DNA of 64,000 nucleotides from Halichondria panicea. Taxonomy: Eukaryota; Porifera; Demospongiae; Suberitida; Halichondriidae. The notes under the pieces were generated by a model. It made no database searches, was not told the origin of the DNA, and saw nothing but the letters and a program-made list of their open reading frames with translations. The stretch covers positions 5,380,412-5,444,411 of the forward strand of contig NC_087385.1 in NCBI RefSeq assembly GCF_963675165.1, in the 5' to 3' direction. Each line of letters begins with the position of its first letter. Position 1 is the stretch's first letter. Made by a program: the position numbers and the translations under genes. This document shows positions 23,401 to 34,983 of the stretch, in pieces.

Positions 23401-25478
23401 TACCTGATGCTTACTAACTGTTTTTTTTGCAGTCTGAGGGCTTCCTGCGAGTCTACCCACCCTTTGTGAACTTCTTTGACATGAGCAAGGAGGCTCTCCA
23501 CAAGTGTGACAGACTGTACCCTCGCTTCCATGCTTTCCTTAAGGTGAGACCACTGCTCTTCAATACAGCTTAGTACATCCTTACATCAGTTACATGTACA
23601 TGTGTGCATGAATACCTAACCTCCCAATTTAGAGGAGATATTTCCCCATAGCTTGTTGCTTATAAATTGTTATGTGTTTACAATATTATCATGTTGTATT
23701 TGATAATAGCCATTGCAATATGTACTCCCACACACAGTCCAATGAGTCCAGAACGGAGTGCTCTCGTCAGACACTCGCTGAGCTGCTCATCACCCCGGTA
23801 CAGAGAATACCACGCATCATCCTCCTCGTTCAGGACCTGGTCAAACACACTGACACAGCTCACCCTGATCACACTGCCCTACAGAGCACGGTGGCCAGTC
23901 TCAAGACTGTCATGACGTGAGTGTGATTACCATAATTATAGTGGCTAGAAATGTATGCGTGATAAAAACTATATGTATATATGCTACCATGTCGCATAAA
24001 TTAATTTGCATCGCACAATTATTGGCTTTTATTCGAGAGTCTGTACAATCCCGTGGCGTTTTAAAATAATTGCCTAACATCGCATAATTATACACAATCA
24101 TGTAATGTACCGTTTTTGTATGCAGACACATCAATGAAGACAGACGCAAGACAGAGGGTCAGATGCACATGTTTGAAGTGCTGAGGGACGTGGAAGGTTG
24201 CCCAGCGACTGTACTGAGTGCCCAGAGGTCATTCATTCGTCGTCTCGATGTCTTGGACATGGGTACCCCTGGCAAGGCTGGTAGCAAAGGAGAGCCCCTA
24301 TCCATCTTCCTCTTCTCAGACAGTATGGAGGTCAGTGTCTGTACAGTGTACAGTGTACAGTGTATATGTACTGCTCACTCACTCGTTGTTACAGGTTGCC
24401 AAGAGACGTGTTGTCTCCAACTTCACCCTACGAAACTCCTCGCACAAGGCATTCAAACATGTTGAGTTTGTCCCTCTCATTCATGTCAGGTCCATAGTTC
24501 ACTTTGGAGACACTGGAGGTTAGTGGCCACTCACACGCTAACACACATGTACATGCAGTAATTATTCTATACAGGTTTCTTTTAAAACCTACACTAAAAA
24601 GACAAATTTCACTGCCCTCCTTTTCTATGCAGATTTCAGCCATTGTTTTGGTGTGCTGGTGCGTTGGCCAGATGACCCCCAGGAAAAGCTGCTTGTGTTC
24701 CGACTACTGGGAGAGGGGGACACTAAGACAGAGGTAGTGCAGGAGCTGGCCAAGATGATGGCAAGCATCAACTTCTCCACTGACTCTGTGAGTAAATGTG
24801 CACAGCTACTGTGTATTGTACAGTATATGCACGTAATGTACCTGTACATGTACATATTGATTTTTTACAATTACTATAAGCCAGTACTGAGAGTTTAAAA
24901 TTTTGTGAAATTGATTTTGCTATCTGCACAGAGTCATTTTGTGATGTGTTCAACCCCGGACATCCTCAACTCCATGATGAAGTGTCCCGTCTCCTCATCC
25001 AGGAGTCTCAAGAAAGCTCTGCAGTGAGTCCCCATGATTTGGTGATAGCATTCTGTCAGTGTCTCCTCCCCCCCCTCTACAGCGGAGCTAAGAAGAAGGT
25101 CAAGAGAGCATTGTCAGGGAGGCAGAGCAAGAAGGTCCGCCTCTCTTCTGTTAGGTAAGTCTAGTGTTTGTTAAGACACTGTATGTATTGTTTTGCTGCA
25201 GCTGTCAAAACCTGCATCAGGTGATAGGTGGTGATGAGAACGAGCCAATGGAGGTGCCAGTACTAGCTGAGGTGTGTACACACTGTACAAGTATCTTATA
25301 AATGGTGCTTATATAACATATCTTCTCGCCCCTACAGTCCCCCAACACCTCTGTGTGCTCGATCATGCCCTTTACCCCTGTCTCCACTCCTAGAACACCT
25401 CGAGCAAAGAGGTTTGCTCTCAGTAGCATGCCTTCCTTCAGCTCTGCCGACCTCAAACACATTGGAACTGAAGTCTAA
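20440..25478 (+). CDS. ECT2: ECT2, Rho guanine nucleotide exchange factor for cytokinesis
   Basis: About 20 exons encode a full-length ECT2. The N-terminus has three BRCT modules: one around VFYSPDGRQVPEFVPDECD, a second around DATVCFTGFKDREALQYYCG with MGASVRRDVSSVVTHIVAH and DSWVTACW, and a third around CIIAFHGFPG with KPTTHLVVCDE and VKQQWFWESI. A serine-rich linker follows. The DH domain starts at ARRHIASELLQTEKNFVNIL and ends with LLITPVQRIPRIILLVQDL, the hallmark DH helix. The PH region follows (RRVVSNFTLRNSS, VEFVPLIHVRSIV) and a basic, threonine-proline-rich tail closes at a TAA at 25476-25478. In animals ECT2 activates RhoA at the division plane under control of centralspindlin. The start ATG at 20440 gives a short leader comparable with other ECT2 proteins. 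Borealin follows in the same direction. Confidence 0.93.
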
Positions 25479-25713
25479 CTTTACATGACTGATTGCAATG
25501 ATTTGTGTCATTGTTTTTTTAACCTTGTGGTGTGTTGTGTGAATTAGTTAGTAATTGTTAAGAAATGAATGATCTTTCTTGTGTTAATTTTTGGTTTCTA
25601 GTTAAATGATCTTTTACCAGTAGACCGCCCAAAAATAATAATTTTTGAAATAATTTTTTTAAGCTCCCAGCAGGTGGTGTGTAGATCTAACTCGATCTAG
25701 CTAGCTATATATA

Positions 25714-26806
25714 ATGCCCAAAAAGGCCAAATCAAGCAAGAAGGAGGCTCCTGTCGGCCTGAGCAAGGAGTCAGTGCAGAAAATAGGAGTTATTGCTGAG
25801 AAAACTGAAGAAGAAACATTTGAAGCATTGATTCATGACTTCGATATACAAGGTACGTCACTTTGTGGGTGCCAACTTCATACATGGTTATGTTTCAGCT
25901 GAAAAACTGAAAAAGCAGTTCATACGTTTGTTTCGGAATGATGTGAAGAAGATGCTGCAGTTTCTACCACAAAAGAGCAGCATACCAAAGGTATCCTGAG
26001 ATCCACGTGTGTGTGTGTGTGTGTGTGTACGTGTCGTTGGTACTACTATACTATGATTCCACAGGAGATTCTGAATATGTCAGCATATGAATTCAAAGGT
26101 ACTATTAACTTTGTTGTATTTGTGACCCCAATTGATTTACCTTGTTCAGATAGAGGAGGTTCCTTGGGAGCTGTCATGGAGTCACTGGTATCTGATCACT
26201 ACGAATTCCTATACATTTTTAATTATTTACCCCTTTTCTATACAGAGACGTGAACAAGCTAGAGAGTCCACTGCACCACAACTACCCACTGACATTAACC
26301 CAACGCTCACTGAGGTACGATGCATTGGAACAATACTAGTCGTGTGTTGATATTAAATTTATTCTGCCCTCTCTAGAACACAAGCAGCACAAGTGAGGTT
26401 AACCCAAATTTTGTCACTCCAGCACTCAACACTCGCAGGTAAGCAGTCATTTGTCTAAAATATAAAATGTACTTGTGTGTGGGATATGCACCTTCCAGTA
26501 GAGCAGTCACTGCTGCAGTCACAGAGACGTCCAAGAGAAAGCCTAAAGCACTTGAAAAGTGAGTACATGTACATCATTCTGCTATCCATAATAAATATGT
26601 TGTTATTTTTCTACTCACTCAGTGTTGCTCTATCTGCACATGCTGCTGACTCAGGCTCTCCTTTGGATGAACATGTTTTCATGAAGGTAGCAAACTCTAA
26701 TGATCTTTTTGTCTTACTCGCTGTGTATCACTCCTCACAGCTTCAAATTGGACAAGCAGTGGAGGATTTTGAGAGTCAGCTGCTGGAAGCAACAGTGAGA
26801 GTGTAG
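25714..26806 (+). CDS. CDCA8: Borealin (CDCA8), chromosomal passenger complex subunit
   Basis: Short exons encode a small protein with the two ends of borealin. After a basic start (MPKKAKSSKK) the N-terminal helix reads FEALIHDFDI followed by EKLKKQFIRLFRNDVKKML and IPKEILNMSAYEFK, matching the helix by which borealin joins survivin and INCENP (human FLKDFDREVEIRI, LPKALREMNW). The middle is a Thr/Pro-rich disordered segment. Near the C-terminus SGSPLDEHVFMK matches the GNGSPLADSKEIFL element at the start of the borealin dimerisation region, followed by an amphipathic helix to the stop at 26806. It works with Aurora B at centromeres and the midzone. It lies 235 bp downstream of ECT2 in the same orientation. 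The small size and short, diverged motifs make the assignment less certain than ECT2. Confidence 0.75.
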
Positions 26807-27328
26807 CATTGAGTACAGCTATTTTGATGACCATATCACAATCCGTTGTGCTTGTGTGAAATCTGTCTCATCCCCTACCTCAGACCTCCTTCCCTCAAAA
26901 ATGGCGTTCCCAGCTGCAGAAGCAGATAAAACATACCAGGATGCAGTACAAGACTCAAATCGAGGGACAGTTTTTTCAAACCCCTGCTCTGTTTCGTTAG
27001 ACCATTCTTATTGCCTTCCATTATATTTCTGTTGGTTGTGCAATTAATTATACTCCTATACATGTATTAAACATATTATTTTTATTAAAGTATCTCATGT
27101 TTATTACTAAGAATTTCATATCTCTAGCAGTTGTTAATCAGCGTTTAAATTTTTGAAGTGAAATGATATCATCACAGAATGTTGAATACTGTGCTAATTT
27201 ATATAATATACAAGAAAACATTAATTTGTGCCGCTAAATATCGAAGTCTGTCCACGAGATCAGTAAATCCTAAAAACAAATATGGTTTGAAAATGATCAT
27301 AAGACCTATAGCTACTGACAACCAGTTT
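26807..27328. other. Convergent 3' intergenic region
   Basis: This gap lies between the 3' ends of borealin (+) and filamin (-). An ATTAAA (27066-27071) could serve borealin, and TTTATT (27081-27086, AATAAA on the other strand) could serve the filamin gene. No coding sequence is recognised. Confidence 0.45.
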
Positions 27329-30300
27329 TTAAACCTCTCCTTCTCCGATAGTCACGGTGAATGGGCTCCCTGACAAGTGCTGTCCATGCCACTGAACGCT
27401 GATGGTTGTTTCTCCAGGTTCTCGAATGTCGTACGAAACGTCGAACATGAAGTCTCCGTTATGCTTCACTGAGACGTACTCACACGGGATGTAGGCACCA
27501 CAAACTCCCACTTCAAGCAAACCAGATCCACCGGCATTTGCACAGTCAACTTGGAACCCTCCAGGATTCTCCAAGCCAGAAATGATGCATTTCGAAGCAT
27601 CGGGGGGAGGTCTTTCACACGGGACTTGAAATGGACTTCCTGGGACGTCTTCATCCGCAAACTTGATATCGATATTGTACACCCCAGGGCGTGGAGCAAC
27701 GTATGTGCAGTGGAAAGTTCCGTCTCCATTGTCTGTGCACTCTACCGCAACCTCGGCCGGCCCGCTGATAGCTAGTCCGATATCCCCCACTCCAGCATTA
27801 CTTGCATCAACCGTAAACTCGGCAGTCTCTTGTGGAGTGGATTTCTCGAGTCCTGGCCCGTAGGCACGTACTTCACTCGGCTTGGGCACACTGGCTCCAG
27901 GTGCTACATTGACTTTGAATGGGGAGTCTCCAGCTGGCTTTCCGTTGTAGTTTACCTTCACCTCGTACTCTCCAACGTCTTTGGGTTCGTATGCGCAGCT
28001 GTAGGTACCGTCTCCGTTATCAGTGACGGCCACAGGTACTGGTCCATTGGGTCCCTCGCAAGATGCTGTTACTCCTCCCACACCACCTGCCTCGGAGGTA
28101 TCAACCACAAAGTCTGCCGATGGCATGTCTGAGTCCAATCCTTCCTTCTCCACACCAGGTCCATACACTTTGACCTGTGAAGAGAGGGAAGGGGTCATGT
28201 TACTATATATGCATTGTGTGTGTGAATTGCTGTAACTTAAAAGGGCCGGGGCTGATATATAATCACAATAGACACTTGTAGCACTATAAATAGGTGGTGT
28301 TAACTGTAAACACATCATTGTCTATCGTTAACTAGATGTTCTCTTCATCTGTTTGGCTATGAATGTTCTACTTACTGTAGACAACGTAGTACATGATTAT
28401 AATACCTTTCCTGGGTCCCCCCTAGTCTTGATGGGTGCTCCTGGTTTGAGTTGGGCCTCGGGGAACTGGGAAAGGTAGGTCATCATGCTTAGCTCGTCAA
28501 CGTGAGGGTTCACCATGTCCTCAGGCCCTAGCAACTGCAGGTGAAGTAACGTAATGGGTTAGTGACGTCAAGTATCAACATTGTCTAGATTATGTGATCA
28601 ATACACTGGATATTGGCTAGCCTCACAAAATATGAATGGAATCAACAATGGACTTGGCAAAAGAGCTGCCCACATCAAAGCCCAAAATGCCCAAAATGCT
28701 CTTGGAAAATTTATAAGTGACAACCAGACTTGTAACTGGTTTGTAACTGTTTCCTATACAGTGTAGTTCACATGAACTACACACCACAGCAGCCTGACCA
28801 GAACAGCAACCTAACCAGAAGGCCACCTGTGACCCTCACCTGAGGTACATCCAACCAGTCTTCTCCTAGTTTCATGGCATGGGTGGCATTGTGGAGGGCA
28901 TTGTTGGGATTCATAGCTTCGTGCTCAGGGCAAAGACCAGGTGCCATGGCGTCCACCAGTGCTCCCACCAGGGTGCCATCATTCCAGTCAGATGTGAAGT
29001 TGGTCACCTTCTTGTCAGGAAGCTTTTGCTGTGTGCATGAGAAGAGAGCGTCTTGTTAAATAAATGTAGCAGGAATCGATAGAGAATCCAACTCATCATG
29101 TTCACGTTTATGTAATTGTATCAACATTATTACTAAAAGTTTACTCAAGAGACTTCCTACTACAATATTTACTCGTATCAAATACATATGCAAGTGTATC
29201 AAGGTATATATATAGAATTACTAAAACTTGTTATGCATGCAGACTTCCTACTACAATAATCCTCCCCCACACTTTGAGTATATAGCTGTACACAACTCTC
29301 CCACACTACAAAGCGTGCAACTGTAACAGTAAGATGAAATACAAGTTGTGTAAGCCCCATGATCAGTAGCAAAGCAGCTAGATACTAAGCTGACCTCTGC
29401 TCTGCAGTCAATGAAATACCTCTTACCTGTAGCCAGTTGAGGAGGGCCTGCTTGGGAGTCATGCCATCTTTTTTCCCTGTCCCGTCATCCTCCAGACCAA
29501 ATCCGATACTGATCTGATAATGCAGAATGAGTGTCCACACCAGCCCCAGAATCAGCTTGATGTTCCCATCCACAATGTCTCCACTGCCTGTGTGTGCATG
29601 TGCGTGTGCGTGTGATAGTCATCTAAGTACATACGCGAAACTCTTATCTCAAAAAATAGTAAGTTTTAACAACATTGCTACGTACAAAGAGTGTTAGCAA
29701 TGCATCGACTCATCTCAGACAACAACAACAGCTTGTAGAACCATTCAAGCGAAGCCAGATAATTGTGTGGTTGGAGTTCAAATGTTGGGACAAATTGGTT
29801 TTGCACGCTAATCTATAGGATGCAGAATATTGCCTAATAAGGTGTTGTTATGACCAAAAGCAGAGTAGACCACATTACTTCATACGCTGCTAAGTACATT
29901 AGTACATTAGATACACTAGCTTAATCTCATATCTATATACTTAAAAGCAAAATGCACACTAGCAGACAAACACACAGTATTGTATGACATTGAACTTTTA
30001 GGGAAGTAACACAATAGACAGCTTAGGTTCAATTACGCTTTTAACCTAACATTGTTATTTGTGACCATTATCGACAATTAACAATTTATCATTCTGCAAC
30101 TCACCAATATTCACCAGTCTAATCTTCTCCTTCTTGGTGATGAAGTCAAGAGCAGCCTCAATGTTCTCCATACGTTGGGCATGCACTCGCGGCTTCTTGT
30201 TGTACCGTCCCACCTTTCTCTGAGAGAGCATCTCCAGCAAGACAATCAGGTTGATGCCGGTCCCAAAGTCAGTGGCTAGGTCGTCAATCATAACTCCCTG

Positions 30301-30565
30301 TTTCTTTAGATGTTCATTGCACCACCTAGTAAGTTGTTGGTCAGCATGCAATGATCAAGACACATACATGAGACTAAGTAAACACCTTTTGCTATACATC
30401 ATGCGTTCAAATACACAATATAGACTACCTAAAGTGAACTCTCCATAAGATATCTGCATGTATATGGTATGCACTTTCTTGAATCTCTTAGTACACTGAC
30501 CTGGTGAAAGTCTTCTTTTGGATGCGTTTCCACTCTGCATCGATGGAGACCTCCGACATGATCAT
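27329..30565 (-). CDS. Minimal filamin: actin-binding domain plus three Ig repeats
   Basis: Exons encode two calponin-homology domains and three filamin repeats. CH1 begins [18 protein letters not shown] and includes [20 protein letters not shown] and [22 protein letters not shown]2 includes [31 protein letters not shown] and [16 protein letters not shown]. After the linker [20 protein letters not shown] come three Ig repeats. The third ([30 protein letters not shown]) resembles repeat 24 of human filamin, the dimerisation repeat, and is followed directly by the stop. Filamins crosslink actin as dimers. Vertebrate filamins have 24 repeats, so this is the two-headed plan reduced to a minimum. 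The start is placed at the first in-frame methionine in the first coding exon; an AG acceptor just upstream at about 30603 suggests a leading noncoding exon. Confidence 0.9.
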
Positions 30566-31313
30566 CTCATCTCCTTCCTTAGATCCCTGGTCCGCCCTGA
30601 GAGTAAACACAGAGAGTAAACACAAGCCGGTTATTTGTATGAATAGACTAAACACACAAACAACATACGACTGAGCTATGCTCTACAGCCAACATACACC
30701 TACATCAAATATTCAACAGTTTCGTCTAGTTCTCTCTGTACTGTACTGTACAGTCATATCATGCAGTACACTTACATTGTTGGATATAAAGATGTTGAGA
30801 TCTAAGAAGAAACAACTACAATATAGTAACTAACCACAGCCACTAAATGACCTCTAGTGGCTCCAAGGCCATAGAAATATGAGATCAACAGGAAACCATT
30901 GCTAAGTGGCATGGAATGTGGTTGGTACTGCCTACTATACTCTATATAGAGCTATGTGCTAATCATTAAACACATTCTTGCATTCTTGGGGCAAGTATCT
31001 AGTTACTACATAGTTGCAACGTACCTATGCCTTGGTCTGCCTGCTGAGTGGCCCACATCAGATGAGCGACGAGAGGCTGCATAGTACAGTGTCATTGTGG
31101 TGTTGGAGAAGCAGCAGAAAACTCAAAAATAAAGTTATTGAGAGCAACCACGCCCATAAAAGGGGAGGGGCTGGATTGCAGCTTGCTTTTGCAAAAGATA
31201 CACTTGTGTCTGCCATACAACAATAATTGACGGAGTTATTTGAGAATCATGATATATTATTTTATTATAACAGTGACTAAGAAAAAATGCCCTAACTACA
31301 TGTAGACATGTGT
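30566..31313. other. Filamin upstream region
   Basis: The splice acceptor at about 30603 implies that the filamin transcript starts further right. A possible first exon on the minus strand ends at a GTACGT donor near 31024. It is not demonstrated, and its reading frame does not join cleanly to the filamin frame, so it would be untranslated. No other gene is seen. Confidence 0.4.
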
Positions 31314-34300
31314 TCAGTTGTATTTGAATTTGAAAGTGAACGGTCCACCTCCTCCAAACCCGCCAAATGGGTTATGTTGATGGTTCGGTGTCTGGTGGTC
31401 CAAGGGGTCCTCTCCATTGTCAAATTGTTGTCTCATCTCTGCACAGGGGGGGGGGGAAGATGGTTAACAATTTACTACTGTAATGCCATTCTCATAAACT
31501 CAACAGCTCAGAGCTATGCTATAATTATACAACTAAGTGTTGTATGTACATGTATGTACCAGGGTCAGAGAGGACTTCCTTGGCAGCTGCTAGGTCGAGG
31601 AACATCTTCTCTGCCATCTCCTCATCGTCACCTTCATAGCTGTCAGGGTGCCAATCCCTCGCCAGACGTCGGTATGCCTTCATTATCTCACCCTTTGTTG
31701 CCGTTCTGTGCAGAGGAACAATTGGCTGATAGGAAAATGGAGTGGTTACTAACAATGACCTAAACACTACAGTCACTTCTGTAAGCATTAGCTGACTTAC
31801 CTACTCACTCCAAGAATCTTATAATAGTCTCTCTTTTGAGATTGTTTCAGCAACTTTTGAGCTCTGTTTAATCCATCGTCCACCTGCATGGAGAAGAAAT
31901 CTTAAACACACAATACCGGTTAATAAGCGCACAGCAACTAATAGGCGCATACTGGTTAGCAGACCAAGAGCCTCGATACTTCACTAGTTGTGACTGCTGA
32001 TATGACTATAGCCTCTTGCAGACAACGATCGAGCCAGCTAAAGTGCACATACATGCATCATTGAAACGTCATGGGCGTGGTTAATCTCAATAACCGGATA
32101 ATAGGCGCATAGAGGTCTGCTCTTTCTTCTATAGGCGCATGCGCTTATTAACCAGATTATACGGTACATCAATCTACCATGGACATTCACAGGGCGTCTG
32201 TGAACATTAAAGGTTCGAAATCAGCTAACAGCTATATAGTGGTTCGCACAGATACTTCACAAAGACGTGGGGGTACCTTTTGAGGGTGATTCTCGACACC
32301 ATTGGCTGTCTGGTAATCTTTGATGGCCTCCTCGTACATTTGGTTGTTGATGAAGAGCTCTGCCCTGTCACAAAGGGCGTCCACATTGTCAGACTCCAGT
32401 TCCAGTGCCAGTCCACACCACTCCTTGCCCACTTCCAGGTTGCCAATCTGTACAATGGCACAGCAATACGGCGGAGGGGTGACAACAGATCAACATAGTG
32501 TGTTTGCGTACTGGCTAGGCTTGTACAGTACATATAATTTGTGATGTTATATCTCTTGTGTGTTGAGTTTTACCTTTGAGTAGCAGTGACAGAGTTTGGA
32601 TCTGATTCTTAGCAAGTAAGCATGAATTTTCTGAGTATCCTCAAATGAGCTTAGAATAGAGTGGTACTTCTCTGCAGCCTCATGATATCTGAGAAGAAAA
32701 GAGTTTAATTTGTTTAGCGTTTAGCAGAATCCAGGCTATAAAACTAGGCCCACACACCAGTGAGTACAAGCCCAACATACCAGTATATACCAGCAGAGGA
32801 AACACCCTACCTACAACCAAAATTTAATGTAGTGGTCGGTCAATAAGAAGCTACACAAGCAAGCAGCATAATAATAGCTGTACATCATAACGAGCTCCTA
32901 TTATTACGAGTGGTTGTACAGTACTTGTGCTAAAGGCCAGCCTAGACGCACACCACCAACCTTCCATTGTCCAGAAGCTCCTGTGCAGACTTTAGTTTCT
33001 TGTCCAGCTTCTTCACTTTCTGCACAAGAGAGGCACACAATCACACTACACTGTGACACCAAGTAAGCTAGTAGTAACCTTATAGTGGGGGAAGCACTCT
33101 TTGTGATCAGGATCTAGCCTCAGGCACTCTCTGATCTCCCTGTAGGGACATGAGCACACGTGCACTATGAGAACAATACTGCTAACATGGATAATATCAC
33201 TCAGCTATATAAACGTACAACACTATAGCATTGAAACATTGCAGGTTTTGACTACCAGGACATACCATGCATGCGCTGAGAACAGCTATATTCTAGTAAG
33301 GCCTGTACCTGAGTGAGTCCTCCTCCTCTCCCATCACAAAGTAGAGCATGCTGATTCGATAAAACGTGTCGGTGTTGTCGTGAACCAGCTTGGTCAGCAT
33401 TCTAGAGGATAGCAGAAGCAATGAGTAACACTTTTACTGACACCTTCCGCAACAATGGAGGTTACACTAGAAGCTCAATAAATAATTACTTCATATCGCT
33501 GATGGCAGATAGAAATTGTCCTATGTTTTCGTTGCATTTTGATCTCATCTCTCGCAGGTGGCTATCCCATGGACATGTCTACACAGGGGGAAGGTGAGGT
33601 ACGTGACACACAATGTGATATAGGTATTAACCTCAACAGCTTCATCCAGCATGTTTACGGCATGACTATAATCTTTCTTCTCAATCAGCAACTGGGCAGT
33701 CTGGACGTAACTTCTGATGGTAGGAATCAACTCAACCTATAAGTAGGGGAAACATCAAGAAGTTTAATAGCAGGTAACTAATACCGCAGCAACATTAAGC
33801 GTAACATACCTGAACTCCGGCATCCTCCTGCACACTACCGGAAGCAGATGCAGCCTGAGAACAAAGACAACCAATGCATAAAAGGCACACTACATATACA
33901 CACAGCCACTCAGACCACACCGATAACTACATGTGACAGAGCCCTGAGGGTACACTAGTGGGTGTGTCTAACCAGTAGTCTGTAGTCTTCCTCGGCTCTG
34001 TCTAAGTCCCCCAGTCGCAAGTGGGTGCTGGCTCGCTGTAGACGTGCCTACAGGAACATGGTACATAAAATGAGAAGGAGGGAAACTTACACATCCTAAG
34101 GGACACATAAAAAGGGGTTACAATTAGCTAAGGAGTATTTTTAAGAACCAGACCAATATTCGTACAATCAATGACGTAAGCCTACACTATGTACCTGGTG
34201 AAAGCCTTTATTCAGCTCCACTGCTTTATCCAGGTCAGGAATGGCCTTCTTGGCTTGTCCAATGGCCAAATAGACAGCTGCTCGTTTGAAGTAGGTGAGA

Positions 34301-34717
34301 TAGTTGGATGGATCGGCATCTATGGCAGGGGGCAGAGCAACGTGTGAGTTTGATGTGTTTGCATTTAGTCACGATAACAATGAATGTACACTTTCAGTTA
34401 CGGGTGCTAAAGTACCTCTACTGGAATGAAATACAAGAGCCTTTACCTCTCAAGCAGGGATATGAGAGCACTTACCTACTGCTGCGGAATAATGAAAGAG
34501 TGCCTCTGAGAGCTGCCCTGCTTGCAAGTGCTTTTTCCCTAGCTGTAAATTATTATCAATTTCTGCCTGATCTCCTAACACACCTGTGGGGCCAGAAGGA
34601 ATGTGGATTGATTGATCACTAGAGCTACTAGTACTAGAGCTTACCTTCTAACTGGATGTCCAGACTGAAGAAAATGACAGCCAGAGACTTCAGTATATGT
34701 ACACAGCCTCCCTTCAT
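31314..34717 (-). CDS. DNAJC3: DNAJC3/P58IPK, ER-lumenal TPR co-chaperone
   Basis: Many short exons encode a signal peptide, TPR repeats and a C-terminal J domain. The start at 34717 gives MKGGCVHILKSLAVIFFSLD, a basic then hydrophobic leader consistent with ER entry; another ATG 9 bp upstream runs straight into a stop. The mature part begins with NNLQLGKKHLQAGQLSEAL and DPSNYLTYFKRAAVYLA, matching human DNAJC3. Later TPR segments include EIRECLRLDPDHKECFPHYK and DALCDRAELFINNQMYEEA. The J domain has KQSQKRDYYKILGV and an intact WHPD motif, and the tail GEDPLDHQT with GGPFTFKFKYN matches the family terminus. The protein assists BiP in the ER lumen and is induced by the unfolded protein response. 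An exact ER-stress element lies upstream. It is divergent from CEP295, with 266 bp between starts. Confidence 0.95.
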
Positions 34718-34844
34718 TGCTTACATGCACGTACCGTACCCTAGCTAGCCTTGATCCTATATTACTGTACTCTTGAACCTCGACTCGCAAGCTAATCTCT
34801 CTCTCTGATCTTTTTTACATGTGTAGATGTAGTACTGAATCCAG

Positions 34845-34863
34845 CGTGGATTGTGGTGATTGG
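34845..34863 (-). promoter_or_regulatory. ER stress response element (ERSE) upstream of DNAJC3
   Basis: CGTGG, exactly nine bases, then ATTGG on the plus strand reads CCAAT-N9-CCACG on the minus strand, which is the coding strand of DNAJC3. It lies 128-146 bp upstream of the start codon. This is the full consensus bound by NF-Y together with ATF6 in vertebrates, and mammalian DNAJC3 is a known target of this pathway. The CCAAT part could also serve the divergent CEP295 promoter. Confidence 0.7.
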
Positions 34864-34983
34864 TTGCAATTATTGCTGATTCAGCAATGTTTGAAACATA
34901 AACACGCCTCCTTATTTTGTACTTTTGACCTTTTTGGCTTTTTGGCTTCAAGAACTTAACCAGGAACAAGACACATCATATCC

